From: Falsiphaeobacter marinintestinus
GTDB taxonomy: Bacteria > Pseudomonadota > Alphaproteobacteria > Rhodobacterales > Rhodobacteraceae
Assembly: GCF_007923355.1 (NCBI RefSeq)
Contig: NZ_VOGO01000003.1
Location: 186,001 to 250,000 of the forward strand
Direction: 5' to 3'
DNA length: 64,000 nucleotides
In this document: one piece after another, positions 39,171-49,145 of the stretch
How positions within the stretch are numbered: the first letter of the stretch is position 1
How the letters are laid out: every line of letters starts with the position of its first letter
Translations under genes and position numbers: made by a program
The notes under the pieces: model-generated
The model's input: only the letters and a program-made list of their open reading frames with translations
Told to the model about the DNA's origin: nothing
Database searches by the model: none

Positions 39171-40715
39171 TCACATGAAGGCGTCTGGCATCGATGCTTT
39201 TTTCTGGGCGATGTATTCGGCCAGAGCACCGGCAATGGCCGGATCCAAAGCGGGCTGCTGATAGGTCGCCAGCATCGTGTTAACCTTTTCCGCCGCCAGC
39301 GCCTGGGTATCGCGCGCGCCTTCTTCTTCCCAGGTTTCGAACGGCTTGTAGTCAAACACGCCCGACCGCCAGAAGGCGTCCTTGAAATTGGCCTGTGTGT
39401 GTTCGCACCCCAGATAGTGACCGCCCGGACCGACCTCGGCGATGGCGCCCATGGCCTGGGCGTTTTCGTCGACGGATACTCCTTCGGCGACTTTATGCAG
39501 AACGCCGAGCTGATCGGCATCCATCACGAATTTCTCAAACGAGCTGACCAGCCCGCCTTCCAGCCAGCCACAGCTGTGCAGCATGAAGTTCACGCCCCCC
39601 AGCAAGGCTGTGTTTAGCGTGTTCGCGGTTTCATAGGCGGCTTGCGCATCGGGCAATTTCGATCCGCACAGCGAGCCGCCCGAACGGAACGGCAGACCCA
39701 GACGGCGGGCCAGTTGACCGGCGCCATACAGAATGTTGCTGGCTTCGGGTGTGCCGAACGTCGGCGCGCCACTGTTCATGTCGATTGACGACACGAAGGC
39801 GCCGAAAATCACCGGGGCACCGGGGCGCACCAGTTGCGAATAGGCGATCCCGGCCAGAACCTCTGCCAGAACCTGTGTCAGAGTGCCTGCGACCGATACC
39901 GGAGCCATGGCCCCGCCGACGATGAACGGGGATACGATGCAGGCCTGATTGTTCTTCGCGTAAACCTCAAGCGCGCCCATCATCACGTCGTCAAACGTGA
40001 GCGGCGAGTTGATGTTGATCAGCGAGGTCATCACGGTGTTTTCCTGCACGAAATCCTTGCCGAACAGGATCTCACACATCTCGACCGAATCCTGCGCGCG
40101 GCTGGGTTCGGTGACCGAGCCCATGAACGGCTTGTCCGACAGGGTCATATGGGCGTGCAGCATGTCCAGATGCCGCTTGTTGACCGGCACGTCGGTGGGT
40201 TCGCACACGGTGCCGCCGGAATGATGCAGCCACTTGGACATATAGCCCAGCTTCACGAATTTGCGGAAATCGTCCATCGTGGCATAGCGGCGCCCACCAG
40301 CGACATCGCGTACAAACGGGGGGCCATAAACCGGCGCGCAGACCAGAGTTTTGCCACCGATTACCACGTTGCGGTCAGGGTTGCGGGCGTGTTGGGTATA
40401 GCTGGACGGCGCGGTTTCGCACAGTTTGCGTGCCAATCCACGCGGGATGCGGACCCGTTCGCCTTCGATCTCGGCCCCGGCTTCGCGCCAGCGTTCAAGT
40501 GCGGCAGGGTTGTTGACAAAGTTCACGCCAATCTCGGCCAGCACGGTTTCGGCGTTGGTTTCGATGATTTCCAACGCTTCTTCGTTCAGGATCTCGAAAT
40601 TCGGGATGTTGCGTTCGATATACTTGGCCGCTTCGATCCGAACAGCTGTCCGCTCGGCCCGACGGGCCGCACCGCCACCACCACGTGTTCTGCGCTTTGT
40701 TGCTGCTTCGGCCAT
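39171..40715 (-). CDS. Trimethylamine methyltransferase (MttB) family protein, non-pyrrolysine
   Basis: 514 residues. A basic Gly/Arg-rich N-terminus (RRTRGGGGAARRAERTAV) precedes the MttB TIM-barrel domain with IETNAETVLAEIGVNFVNNP, YGPPFVRDVAGGRRYATMDD and GAPTFGTPEASNILYGAGQL. The frame has no internal amber codon, so it is a non-pyrrolysine homologue, probably acting on a quaternary amine such as glycine betaine with a corrinoid partner. No corrinoid protein gene is adjacent. The ATG at 40715 was chosen over 40826 because the extra residues are unlike the family. Confidence 0.9.
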   Translation of the reverse strand: MAEAATKRRTRGGGGAARRAERTAVRIEAAKYIERNIPNFEILNEEALEIIETNAETVLAEIGVNFVNNPAALERWREAGAEIEGERVRIPRGLARKLCETAPSSYTQHARNPDRNVVIGGKTLVCAPVYGPPFVRDVAGGRRYATMDDFRKFVKLGYMSKWLHHSGGTVCEPTDVPVNKRHLDMLHAHMTLSDKPFMGSVTEPSRAQDSVEMCEILFGKDFVQENTVMTSLININSPLTFDDVMMGALEVYAKNNQACIVSPFIVGGAMAPVSVAGTLTQVLAEVLAGIAYSQLVRPGAPVIFGAFVSSIDMNSGAPTFGTPEASNILYGAGQLARRLGLPFRSGGSLCGSKLPDAQAAYETANTLNTALLGGVNFMLHSCGWLEGGLVSSFEKFVMDADQLGVLHKVAEGVSVDENAQAMGAIAEVGPGGHYLGCEHTQANFKDAFWRSGVFDYKPFETWEEEGARDTQALAAEKVNTMLATYQQPALDPAIAGALAEYIAQKKASMPDAFM

Positions 40716-40797
40716 GTGTCTGTCTCCCGGATCCGTCCGCCTGCGTTTGGCTTGTGATAGCCCACCATACGCGTCGACCGATTGAGAATTACGGCGC

Positions 40798-41622
40798 ATG
40801 AGGGGAAAAAACGACATACGCGACATCGAACATGCCCCGGAGCGGCCCTTTGACCTTGCGGAAGACCCCGTGCAAGATGGCGTCGGGCAGGGTCTGACAC
40901 GCCTTGGCTGCTATTGGGAGGATACGGCAATTACCGACACGAATACGGACGCGGATACCGAACGAAAGTCATTGAGTTCATCTGAAATCACTGCCGTTGC
41001 ACATCTTTATCGCGGCGAAGTTTATCGCAGTACGATCTGGCGCACGCGGCTGGACACCACCACGAACTGGGCTGTTGTGACGTTGGGTGTCGCCCTGTCG
41101 ATCTCTTTCGCGTCCCCTGATGCCTCGCCTTTGCCGCTGATTCTGGTCGGGGTTCTGATCATCCTGTTTTTGATGCTGGAGGCGCGTCGATACCGGTATT
41201 TCAACGTCTGGCGCGCCCGGGCCCGATGGATGGAGACACATTTCTATGCGCCGATGCTGGATGACGGCGACCTGCATCTGGAAGAAAACTGGCAGAAAAC
41301 CCTGGCCAATGATTATCTCAAGCCGCGCTATCACACCAGTTTTCTGACCGCGATAGGGCGGCGCATCCGGCGCAATTACCTGTGGATTCTGGTGATCCAG
41401 ACACTGGCCTTTATCGGCAAAATCACCGTGCATCCCACCCCGGCGCAATCCGTGGACGAGGCTGTGCGCCGCGCCGATATCGGCCCGCTGCCGGGGGAGG
41501 CGGTTATTGGAATCGGTCTGTTGTATCTGCTGACCTGGTCGGCGATTGCGCTGTGGAGTCACCGCGCGGACGTCAATCGGGGGCAACAACGGGGGGCAAA
41601 GGCATCGGAATCGATGGGTTAA
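40798..41622 (+). CDS. DUF2270 integral membrane protein
   Basis: Up to 274 residues. A polar N-terminal region (about 1-60) is followed by the DUF2270 core: [35 protein letters not shown] and [20 protein letters not shown] as transmembrane segments, then [20 protein letters not shown]. Two more hydrophobic segments lie near the C-terminus. The start is uncertain; an in-frame GTG at 40870 would shorten it by 24 residues. Function unknown. It is divergent from the mttB-type gene and 47 bp upstream of guaA. Confidence 0.8.
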   Translation: MRGKNDIRDIEHAPERPFDLAEDPVQDGVGQGLTRLGCYWEDTAITDTNTDADTERKSLSSSEITAVAHLYRGEVYRSTIWRTRLDTTTNWAVVTLGVALSISFASPDASPLPLILVGVLIILFLMLEARRYRYFNVWRARARWMETHFYAPMLDDGDLHLEENWQKTLANDYLKPRYHTSFLTAIGRRIRRNYLWILVIQTLAFIGKITVHPTPAQSVDEAVRRADIGPLPGEAVIGIGLLYLLTWSAIALWSHRADVNRGQQRGAKASESMG

Positions 41623-41669
41623 GGTCTGCCACCTCTTGCCAGCTTAACCGCACCGGATTAGGAGGCGTC

Positions 41670-43241
41670 ATGACGCAGACATCCCATGACCGCCTTCTCA
41701 TCATCGACTTTGGCAGCCAGGTGACGCAGCTGATCGCTCGCCGCCTGCGCGAACTGAACGTCTATTGCGAAATTCACCCTTATCAGAACGTCACAGATAC
41801 GTTCCTGACCGAATTCGCGCCCAAAGCCATCATTTTTTCCGGTGGACCGGATTCGGTGATGCGCGACGGTTCGCCCCGCCCGCCGAAAGCCGCCTATGAT
41901 CTGGGCGTGCCGATCCTTGGCATCTGTTATGGCCAGCAGGTCATGATGCATGATCTGGGCGGCAAGGTCGAAGCGGGCGAACATGCCACGGCCGAATTTG
42001 GCCGCGCTTATGTAACCCCGACGGACGATCGCGCCGACCTGCTAACCGGCTGGTTCATGGATGGGTCGGGCCGCGAACAGGTCTGGATGAGCCATGGCGA
42101 CCACGTGTCGGAAATTGCGCCCGGCTTTCAGGTTTACGGAACCTCGCCCGGTGCGCCTTTCGCGATCACCGCCGATCCTGCCCGCAAATTCTATGCAGTT
42201 CAGTTCCACCCCGAGGTGCATCACACGCCGAACGGCAAGACGCTGTACGAAAACTTTGTCCGCGAGGCTGGTTTTTCCGGCGACTGGACCATGGGGGCCT
42301 ACCGCGAAGAGGCGATCCGCAAGATCCGCGAACAGGTGGGCGACAAGAAGGTCATTTGCGGCCTGTCCGGCGGCGTCGATTCGTCTGTTGCGGCGGTTCT
42401 GATCCACGAAGCGATTGGCGATCAGCTGACTTGCGTCTTTGTCGATCACGGGTTGTTGCGCATGAACGAGGCCGACGAAGTCGTGTCGATGTTCCGCGAC
42501 AATTACAACATTCCGCTGATCCACGCCGATGAAAGCGACCTGTTCCTTGGCGAACTTGACGGGCAGTCGGACCCTGAAACCAAGCGCAAGATCATCGGCA
42601 AGCTGTTCATTGACGTGTTCCAGAAATACGCCAACCAGATTGAGGGCGCCGAATTCCTTGCGCAAGGCACGCTGTACCCCGACGTGATCGAAAGCGTCAG
42701 CTTTTCGGGCGGCCCTTCGGTCACCATCAAATCACACCACAATGTTGGCGGTCTGCCCGAGAAGATGGGCCTGAAGCTGGTCGAACCGCTGCGCGAGTTG
42801 TTCAAGGACGAGGTTCGGGCCCTGGGTCGTGAATTGGGCCTGCCGACGTCGTTCATTGGGCGTCATCCGTTCCCCGGTCCGGGTCTTGCGATCCGCTGCC
42901 CGGGCGAAATCACGCGCGAAAAGCTGGAGATTCTGCGCAAGGCGGATGCGGTTTATATCGACCAGATCCGCAAACATGGGCTGTATGATGAGATCTGGCA
43001 GGCCTTTGTTGCCATCCTGCCAGTTCGCACTGTCGGTGTGATGGGCGACAGCCGCACCTATGATTATGCCTGCGCTTTGCGTGCGGTGAATTCGGTCGAC
43101 GGGATGACAGCCGATTATTACCCGTTCAGCCATGAGTTTCTTGGTGAAACCGCGACCCGGATCATCAACGAGGTCAAAGGCATCAACCGGGTCACCTATG
43201 ACGTGACTTCAAAACCGCCCGGTACAATCGAATGGGAGTGA
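41670..43241 (+). CDS. guaA: GMP synthase (glutamine-hydrolysing)
   Basis: Converts XMP to GMP. A class I glutamine amidotransferase domain (about 1-205) has the nucleophile in [17 protein letters not shown] and a His-x-Glu in QFHPEVHHT. The ATP pyrophosphatase domain starts with [17 protein letters not shown] near residue 230. The C-terminal dimerisation domain has [13 protein letters not shown] and ends [16 protein letters not shown] (41661-41665) precedes the ATG. 523 residues. Confidence 0.98.
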   Translation: MTQTSHDRLLIIDFGSQVTQLIARRLRELNVYCEIHPYQNVTDTFLTEFAPKAIIFSGGPDSVMRDGSPRPPKAAYDLGVPILGICYGQQVMMHDLGGKVEAGEHATAEFGRAYVTPTDDRADLLTGWFMDGSGREQVWMSHGDHVSEIAPGFQVYGTSPGAPFAITADPARKFYAVQFHPEVHHTPNGKTLYENFVREAGFSGDWTMGAYREEAIRKIREQVGDKKVICGLSGGVDSSVAAVLIHEAIGDQLTCVFVDHGLLRMNEADEVVSMFRDNYNIPLIHADESDLFLGELDGQSDPETKRKIIGKLFIDVFQKYANQIEGAEFLAQGTLYPDVIESVSFSGGPSVTIKSHHNVGGLPEKMGLKLVEPLRELFKDEVRALGRELGLPTSFIGRHPFPGPGLAIRCPGEITREKLEILRKADAVYIDQIRKHGLYDEIWQAFVAILPVRTVGVMGDSRTYDYACALRAVNSVDGMTADYYPFSHEFLGETATRIINEVKGINRVTYDVTSKPPGTIEWE

Positions 43242-43248
43242 GGACGCC

Positions 43249-44139
43249 ATGATCCGATTTCTCAGGAAACGACTGAACCGGCGCCGCGAGCGAACCGAGC
43301 AAGACCACCGCATCGGCAAGTTCGATATCACGCTGTCAGCGGGTCATATGTTGCCGGTCTATCAACGTGATAATCCACAATACGACCGCTTTCTGCCCTG
43401 TCTGGTGAGAGAGTTGCCCGGCGGGATGGTTGTCGATGTGGGCGCGAATGTCGGCGACACAATTGCGTCGATGGTCGATCAGAACCCTGACCTGAGTTAC
43501 ATCGCGATTGAGGCGGATGACGCGTATTTCGGGTACTTGCAGCGCAACCTTGCCAAAATCAAGAAAGTGTCACCGCAAACACAAATTACTCCGATCATGG
43601 CACTGGTTGGAAAGACCGTGAAAGTGGGGGCCTTGCAAGGGGACAAGGGCACGGCCAAGGCTGTTCTTTCGGACGCGGAAGACCAAGATACGGCCATCCA
43701 AACCCGAACTCTGGACGATATTGTGCAGGCGGAGCACGGCACGGATCTGGCTTTGATAAAATCCGACGTTGATGGGTTTGATTTCGACGTCATCAACTCG
43801 GCTTCCGGATCAATCGATGCGCAAGGCCCGTTGCTGTATTTTGAATGCCAGTGCGATACGGTAGATCAGTATCAGGAATTCCTTGAACTTTTGAACCGGC
43901 TTTCATCGCAGTGGGATTACACGTTTTCCGTTTTCGATAACTTTGGCGGGGTTATTGTCGAAAACGCGGATGCATCAACTTCAATTTCGGTTCTGCGTTA
44001 TGTTCAGGATCAAAACGACGGTACATCTAAGCGCACGATCTATTATTGTGACATTCTGGCCTATCGGGAAAATCACACCGATATCGTGACGCGTGCCTTG
44101 CTGCGGCACAGGAAACGCCCTGTCCAAGATAACGCGTGA
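43249..44139 (+). CDS. FkbM family methyltransferase
   Basis: 296 residues. The N-terminus is strongly basic (RFLRKRLNRRRERTEQDH). SAM motif I is MVVDVGANVGDTIASMV, followed by YIAIEADDAYFGYL and the FkbM-typical DLALIKSDVDGFDFDVI. Such enzymes O-methylate sugars or other glycan and metabolite hydroxyls. It begins 7 bp after guaA, with a second methyltransferase gene downstream, so they may form an accessory pair. Confidence 0.88.
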   Translation: MIRFLRKRLNRRRERTEQDHRIGKFDITLSAGHMLPVYQRDNPQYDRFLPCLVRELPGGMVVDVGANVGDTIASMVDQNPDLSYIAIEADDAYFGYLQRNLAKIKKVSPQTQITPIMALVGKTVKVGALQGDKGTAKAVLSDAEDQDTAIQTRTLDDIVQAEHGTDLALIKSDVDGFDFDVINSASGSIDAQGPLLYFECQCDTVDQYQEFLELLNRLSSQWDYTFSVFDNFGGVIVENADASTSISVLRYVQDQNDGTSKRTIYYCDILAYRENHTDIVTRALLRHRKRPVQDNA

Positions 44140-44191
44140 TGGGCGAATGACACCAAGAACGGTCCCGGACCCGAGGTAGGAGACTCAACAG

Positions 44192-44905
44192 ATGAAAAAG
44201 CTGTTTTCGCGGTTGCTGAACAAGAAAAAGCACAAGCCAACGGCACCGGCAGATTATGATGGCCTGTCCCGGCAAGAGGCGTTTTCGAAGGTTTACAGGG
44301 ATCGGATCTGGAGCAGAACCACCCCGGATGAAAGCCCCTTTCATTCTGGAGAAGGGTCGCGCAACCCAGAAGTCACCGGACCTTACGTGGCCGCGATATC
44401 CGGGTTCCTGCAGGAATTCGGGTCGGGCAAGTCGGTGGCCGATATCGGTTGTGGTGACTTTGAGATCGGTCGGCAACTGGTGCCGTTTGCGACCCGCTAT
44501 ATGGCATTTGACATTGTACCGGAACTGATCGAGCACCACCGGGCAAACGAGACAGCAGACCACCTGAGTTTCGACGTTTTGGATCTGGTGGAAGACCCGC
44601 TACCGCCGGCGGACATCATTCTGGTGCGTCAAGTCCTGCAACACCTAAGCAATGACGACGTCTTGAGCTTTGTCAGAAAATTTCCGGGCAGTTGCCAGCA
44701 CTTGATCGTCACCGAGCATTTGCCCGCGGACGAAAACTTCGTTCCAAATCTTGAACATGATTCAGGTCCCGGAATCCGCCTGAGCGTGAACAGCGGCGTA
44801 GATCTGAGCGCGGCGCCGTTCAACCTGCAGGCCAGTTCCAAGCGGATTCTATGCGATGTGTTGGCCTATGATGGGCGTATCCGCACGACCCTGTACAGTT
44901 TCTGA
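44192..44905 (+). CDS. Class I SAM-dependent methyltransferase
   Basis: 237 residues. A basic N-terminus (MKKLFSRLLNKKKHK) is followed by SVADIGCGDFEIGRQLVPF as SAM motif I, YMAFDIVPELIEHH as motif II and DIILVRQVLQHLSNDDVLSF as motif post-I. GGTAGGAGA precedes the ATG. It lies 52 bp after the FkbM-type gene on the same strand. The substrate is unknown; sugar or polysaccharide methylation is a guess from its neighbour. Confidence 0.82.
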   Translation: MKKLFSRLLNKKKHKPTAPADYDGLSRQEAFSKVYRDRIWSRTTPDESPFHSGEGSRNPEVTGPYVAAISGFLQEFGSGKSVADIGCGDFEIGRQLVPFATRYMAFDIVPELIEHHRANETADHLSFDVLDLVEDPLPPADIILVRQVLQHLSNDDVLSFVRKFPGSCQHLIVTEHLPADENFVPNLEHDSGPGIRLSVNSGVDLSAAPFNLQASSKRILCDVLAYDGRIRTTLYSF

Positions 44906-45040
44906 TTACCCTGGTCCGATCCATGGCCTGTCGGTCACGATCACATTGCAGCGCAATGTCGGCTGTCCGCCCGAAGATATGAGCCTGAAACGGGTCGACC
45001 TCCTGCGTGCGGGGCATTCGGTCGACGGGTTAACCTGACC

Positions 45041-45337
45041 TTAGGTCAGCTGGAGACGGCTGACCTGTACCAGTTGGATTTCGCCCATCATAGCGATCAG
45101 AATATCCAGATGCCGGTGCAGGGAATATCCGGCATCATCTTCGCGGCGTTGGGTATCCAGATCCTGTTCAAGCTCCATCAGGCGCATGAGGGCAGGGGCA
45201 GGGCGTGGCAGGCTGCCATATCCCAATATCCGCTGCAGATGTCTGTCGCGATTATAGTCTTTTGCCCCGATGCGCGCGGTGCGGATCAAAAGGCGTGGGC
45301 GGCGCAGAGCAGATAATAGTCCCATCAGATCTTGCAT
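45041..45337 (-). CDS. DUF6477 family protein
   Basis: 98 residues, highly basic N-terminal half (LSALRRPRLLIRTARIGAKD) and an acidic, Leu-rich C-terminal half (LMRLMELEQDLDTQRREDD). No signal peptide or membrane segment. It matches the DUF6477 type seen in Rhodobacterales as far as I recall. It is divergent from the DUF6456 gene, with a CtrA-like site in the shared 237 bp region. CTGACCTTAGGTCAG (45035-45049), a perfect palindrome, spans its stop codon. Function unknown. Confidence 0.75.
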   Translation of the reverse strand: MQDLMGLLSALRRPRLLIRTARIGAKDYNRDRHLQRILGYGSLPRPAPALMRLMELEQDLDTQRREDDAGYSLHRHLDILIAMMGEIQLVQVSRLQLT

Positions 45338-45474
45338 GGTCAGTCCCCTGTTTGGTGAATGGCCAGATCAATTTGTCACAACTTAAGCGGGTGTTGCGAA
45401 TGGCGGAATGGTAGCGCGCGATGGTTTCACAACTGTTTATGATTTGGAAACAATACTAAGCATTCACGGTTATT

Positions 45475-45489
45475 TTAACACACAGGTAA
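45475..45489. promoter_or_regulatory. CtrA-like site upstream of the DUF6456 gene
   Basis: TTAA (45475-45478), seven bases, GTAA (45486-45489) is one mismatch from TTAA-N7-TTAA and is the mirror arrangement of the site before ctrA. It lies 86 bp upstream of the DUF6456 gene and 138 bp from the DUF6477 start. Apart from this the 237 bp gap is A/T-rich promoter-like DNA with no gene. Confidence 0.45.
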
Positions 45490-45574
45490 CCAATACACGC
45501 ATAGGTTGTGTTTGGTTTGAAGATAACTACTGGATAACCGGGTTAGTCTTATTGCCGTAAAAGGATGCTGCAGA

Positions 45575-46717
45575 ATGGACGAATGTCTGGTCGGATCAAT
45601 TCCGGGATGGGTGCCACAAGGCGCTCTACGCTATCTCGCTCATACGGAGTCAGGCCAATCGATCCGCACGCTTGCGCGTCGGGCCGGGTGCCATGCGTCG
45701 ACCGTGATGCGCCAGATTCGCCGGATTGAAACGCGCCGCGATGATCCCCTTGTTGATGCCGCCCTTGCAGCGCTGGCTGCTTGCCATTTTTCCCGGTCCG
45801 GGCACCGAAAGGTGACCGAGAAAAGAGAGGAACCACTACAAATGTCCATGCCGATGCGCATAGCAGAAGAAACACCGGACGCTTTAACCCTGGAACGCGA
45901 GGCAAGCCGGGTCTTGCGCCGGCTTTGTGAAACCGGAGCGGTTCTGGCGGTGGCCGAAGATATGGAGAAAGCCGTCGTGGTACGTGACACGGCCGGTACC
46001 AGCGCACGGACGGCTGTGGTCGAATGCTCAATCGCGCAGGCCATGGCCCTGAAAGACTGGATCACCTGCGCATCGCCCGGACGGATCAGCCGATATCACA
46101 TCACGCCTGCCGGACGGGCAGCGCTAAGCCGGATGCTGGCGGACAATGAAAACCGGGCTCACACCAGCAACAGCAACGGGTTTGGCGAGGCGCAGACACC
46201 GTTTGGCGACCAGCATCGCGCTTGGGGCGAAAAGCAGATCGACAGTGATGAGGGCGAGCGTCCGCAGAGGGTGCGCTATAATATGGCCGAAAGCCCGCTG
46301 ACCGCTCTGGCGCGGCGCAAGGGTCAGGATGGGAAACCGTTTCTGGACGAAGCTTTGGTTCGGGCCGGGGAACGGCTGCGCGAGGATTTCGAACTGGCCC
46401 AGATGGGGCCACGCGTGGCGCAGAACTGGGACAGGTTTCTGACTGGCGGGGGCCGAGGTGGTTTTGCGCCGGACGGCGGTATCGGATCAGGGCCAAGCGG
46501 CGCGCGCGACAGGGTTTCGCGAGCGTTGGCCGACCTGGGCCCGGGGCTGAGCGATGTGGCGTTGCGGTGCTGTTGCTATCTGGAGGGGCTTGAAACCGCA
46601 GAGAAAAAGATGGGGTGGTCGGCGCGGTCCGGCAAGATCGTGCTGCGGATCGCATTGCAGCGGTTGCATCGGCATTATGACGATACCAAGGATGCGGCCA
46701 GCAACATGATTGGGTGA
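45575..46717 (+). CDS. DUF6456 domain-containing HTH protein
   Basis: 380 residues. An N-terminal helix-turn-helix (about 20-52) has SIRTLARRAGCHASTVMRQI, implying DNA binding. A middle region carries LEREASRVLRRLCETGAVLA and ends in ISRYHITPAGRAAL. The C-terminal DUF6456 domain (about 220-370) has ESPLTALARRKGQDGKPFLD, LALADLGPGLSDVALRC-type residues and WSARSGKIVLRIALQRLHRH. It is likely a transcription regulator of Rhodobacterales, targets unknown. A CtrA-like site lies upstream. Confidence 0.82.
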   Translation: MDECLVGSIPGWVPQGALRYLAHTESGQSIRTLARRAGCHASTVMRQIRRIETRRDDPLVDAALAALAACHFSRSGHRKVTEKREEPLQMSMPMRIAEETPDALTLEREASRVLRRLCETGAVLAVAEDMEKAVVVRDTAGTSARTAVVECSIAQAMALKDWITCASPGRISRYHITPAGRAALSRMLADNENRAHTSNSNGFGEAQTPFGDQHRAWGEKQIDSDEGERPQRVRYNMAESPLTALARRKGQDGKPFLDEALVRAGERLREDFELAQMGPRVAQNWDRFLTGGGRGGFAPDGGIGSGPSGARDRVSRALADLGPGLSDVALRCCCYLEGLETAEKKMGWSARSGKIVLRIALQRLHRHYDDTKDAASNMIG

Positions 46718-46833
46718 CAACCCCGTCAGGCGGGACCGCGCGCCGCATACCAGCTATGCATGGCTGGCGGTTCCTGTGACGTCGCGTTATGATAAGGGGA
46801 AGACACCCAGCCCCGAAAGACAAGGCCAATTCG

Positions 46834-47787
46834 ATGCGCGACTTGAAAATCCCTGAGCAACGTCACCCGGAAAAGGCGCATCGCCCGGATAACGAACAGC
46901 CCAAAAAGCCAAGCTGGATCCGTGTCAAAGCGCCCGGCGGCAAGGGATATGCCGATACGCGCAAGATCATGCGCGACAATGGGTTGGTGACCGTCTGCGA
47001 AGAGGCCGGATGCCCGAATGTCGGCGAATGCTGGAGCCAGGGCCACGCCACCATGATGATCATGGGCGAGGTCTGTACCCGCGCCTGTACATTCTGCAAC
47101 ATCGCGACGGGCAAGCCGCCCGAAGCGCTGGATGCATTTGAGCCGGGCCGTGTGGCGCATGCGGTGGAAAAGCTGGGTCTGAACCATGTGGTTGTGACCA
47201 GCGTTGACCGGGATGATATCAAGGATGGCGGGGCCGATCATTTTGCCCAGACGATCCGCGCGATCCGGCATCGCAGCCCATCGACAACAATCGAAATCCT
47301 GACGCCCGATTTCATTCGCTGTGATCCCTCGGTGCTGGAGATCGTGGTCGAAGCGCGACCTGATGTGTTCAACCACAACCTTGAAACCGTGCCGGGACTG
47401 TACCCCGAGGTGCGTCCGGGCGCGCGGTATTTTCATTCGCTGCGCTTGTTGCAGAGGGTCAAGGAACTGGACCCGTCGATGTTCACCAAATCCGGCATCA
47501 TGGTCGGACTGGGCGAAGACCGCCAGTCGGTGATGCAGGTGATGGAAGACATGCGCGCGGCGGATATCGATTTCCTGACCATCGGTCAGTATTTGCAGCC
47601 GACGCCGAAGCATCACAAAGTCGACCGGTTTGTGACGCCTGATGAATTCGCGTCTTACGAAAAGGCGGCGTTTGGCAAAGGGTTCCTGATGGTGTCGGCG
47701 ACTCCGCTAACCCGGTCATCCTATCACGCGGGCGATGATTTTGCCCGTTTGCGGGCGGCGCGTCAGGCCAAGCTGGCTGGCGTTTAA
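46834..47787 (+). CDS. lipA: Lipoyl synthase
   Basis: Radical-SAM enzyme inserting two sulfurs into octanoylated carrier proteins. The auxiliary cluster motif is [13 protein letters not shown] and the radical-SAM motif is [10 protein letters not shown]. The C-terminal [20 protein letters not shown] segment is typical, and the conserved terminal serine context is [11 protein letters not shown]. The ATG at 46834 gives 317 residues starting [14 protein letters not shown]; an in-frame codon at 46789 is less likely. Confidence 0.97.
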   Translation: MRDLKIPEQRHPEKAHRPDNEQPKKPSWIRVKAPGGKGYADTRKIMRDNGLVTVCEEAGCPNVGECWSQGHATMMIMGEVCTRACTFCNIATGKPPEALDAFEPGRVAHAVEKLGLNHVVVTSVDRDDIKDGGADHFAQTIRAIRHRSPSTTIEILTPDFIRCDPSVLEIVVEARPDVFNHNLETVPGLYPEVRPGARYFHSLRLLQRVKELDPSMFTKSGIMVGLGEDRQSVMQVMEDMRAADIDFLTIGQYLQPTPKHHKVDRFVTPDEFASYEKAAFGKGFLMVSATPLTRSSYHAGDDFARLRAARQAKLAGV

Positions 47788-47963
47788 CGCAAACGGCGCG
47801 GCACGCGGTCGGCGGTGGCCCAATCGGGCCACAGGCCGAGCTTTTCAATGCCGACAATGGCCAGGCAAATTCCGATAGCGGCGAAGACAAAGATCACGCG
47901 TTTGGTGGAGGGCGGATTGCGCGACCAGCGCGAGGCGCGGATCAGCCAGCCCCAACCGTTCAC
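47784..47963 (-). CDS. Small membrane protein (59 aa) coupled to hpt
   Basis: A 59-codon frame with GTG start (complement of 47961-47963) that overlaps the hpt stop (GTGA), so it should be translated by coupling. The product begins [20 protein letters not shown], has one hydrophobic helix ([20 protein letters not shown]) and ends in a basic tail (ADRVPRRLR). It overlaps the lipA stop by 4 bp on the other strand. Function unknown; I believe similar short proteins follow hpt in other Rhodobacterales but cannot check. Confidence 0.65.
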   Translation of the reverse strand: MNGWGWLIRASRWSRNPPSTKRVIFVFAAIGICLAIVGIEKLGLWPDWATADRVPRRLR

Positions 47964-48496
47964 GTGAACCGCACTTTGCCGATAAAGGGCAGGTTGCGGT
48001 TGCGTTGGGCGAAGTCGATGCCATAGCCCACGACAAATTCATCCGGAATTTCGAACCCGATCCAATCGGCCGTGAAATCGACCTCGCGCCGGCTGGATTT
48101 GTTGAGCAATGCAATGGATCGCAAACGCGCCGGTTTGCGGCTGCGCAGCAGGGCCGTGACATGGCTGAGGGTGTGACCGGTATCCACAATGTCTTCGACA
48201 ACCAGCACATCACGCCCTTCAATTGCGCCGCGCAAGTCTTTGAGAATGCGGACTTCCCGGCTGGATTCCATCGCATCACCATAAGACGACGCCTCAAGAA
48301 AATCGACCTCGATGGGTAAGTCGAGTTCGCGCACCAGATCGGCGATAAACACGAATGATCCACGCAACAGGCCGACAACAACCAGCTTGTTGGTCCCGTC
48401 GAATTCATCATGAATCTCGCGGCACAGTTCTTCGATCCGGGCGGCAATCGCCTTGGCCGAAATCATTTCATCGATGACATAAGGCCGCTCTGACAT
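47960..48496 (-). CDS. hpt: Hypoxanthine phosphoribosyltransferase
   Basis: Purine salvage: hypoxanthine or guanine plus PRPP to IMP or GMP. The 178-residue protein has the PRPP-binding motif [17 protein letters not shown] near residue 100, [18 protein letters not shown], and the C-terminal [20 protein letters not shown]. The ATG at 48496 is selected by family length; a longer frame upstream would overlap the divergent ratA-type gene. Its stop overlaps the next small gene. Confidence 0.96.
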   Translation of the reverse strand: MSERPYVIDEMISAKAIAARIEELCREIHDEFDGTNKLVVVGLLRGSFVFIADLVRELDLPIEVDFLEASSYGDAMESSREVRILKDLRGAIEGRDVLVVEDIVDTGHTLSHVTALLRSRKPARLRSIALLNKSSRREVDFTADWIGFEIPDEFVVGYGIDFAQRNRNLPFIGKVRFT

Positions 48497-48569
48497 GAGA
48501 CCCCCTTGAATCTTTTCGCTAACCATACGACATGACGCGCCACTGTCACCCTCAAACCCGCAAGGACAG

Positions 48570-49013
48570 ATGCCAACCCACGCTGAAACCCGACAGCTGC
48601 CGTATTCGGCCCAGCAGATGTATGATCTGGTGGCCGATGTGGCGCAATACCCGCAGTTTTTGCCGTGGTGTGCTGCCGCGCGTATTCGGCGAACCTTTGG
48701 CGATGGCGACGCGATGGTGATGGAGGCGGATCTGGTGATCAGCTTCAAAGTGTTCCGCGAGCGGTTTGGCAGCAAGGTAACGTTGTACCCGCAGGAGTCC
48801 CGGATCGATACCGAGTATCTGGACGGACCGTTCAAGTATATGAAATCGCGTTGGGATTTTGCCGATACCGACAACGGCTGCGATGTGCACTTCTTTGTCG
48901 ATTTTGAATTTCGCAACGTGATTCTGCAAAAGGCCATTGGCCTTGTGTTCAACGAAGCGATGCAGCGGATTGTGCGAGCGTTCGAAGCGCGCGCCAAGGA
49001 TCTCTACGGCTGA
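48570..49013 (+). CDS. RatA/COQ10-like START-domain protein
   Basis: 147 residues of the SRPBCC/START fold. [18 protein letters not shown] is the N-terminal signature, and [20 protein letters not shown] and [18 protein letters not shown] are typical. Bacterial members are labelled either ubiquinone-binding COQ10-like proteins or RatA toxins that block 70S association; sequence alone does not decide. The position after lipA in Rhodobacterales suggests a respiratory-quinone role. Divergent from hpt. Confidence 0.88.
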   Translation: MPTHAETRQLPYSAQQMYDLVADVAQYPQFLPWCAAARIRRTFGDGDAMVMEADLVISFKVFRERFGSKVTLYPQESRIDTEYLDGPFKYMKSRWDFADTDNGCDVHFFVDFEFRNVILQKAIGLVFNEAMQRIVRAFEARAKDLYG

Positions 49014-49145
49014 TCCGGAGCAACTTGTGCCAAGCGTTCCACAGCAAAACCGCGCCTGCGGTTTATCATGGCGCTTGCGGCCGAGTTGGCTTTAAGTCGT
49101 ATCCAAGCAGGGTATCGACAGCATTTGCAAGCGGAGTGGTGCAGC

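Noticed and set aside
39171-40715. Pyrrolysine-containing MttB
   Set aside because: The reading frame contains no internal TAG, so standard translation explains the full protein.
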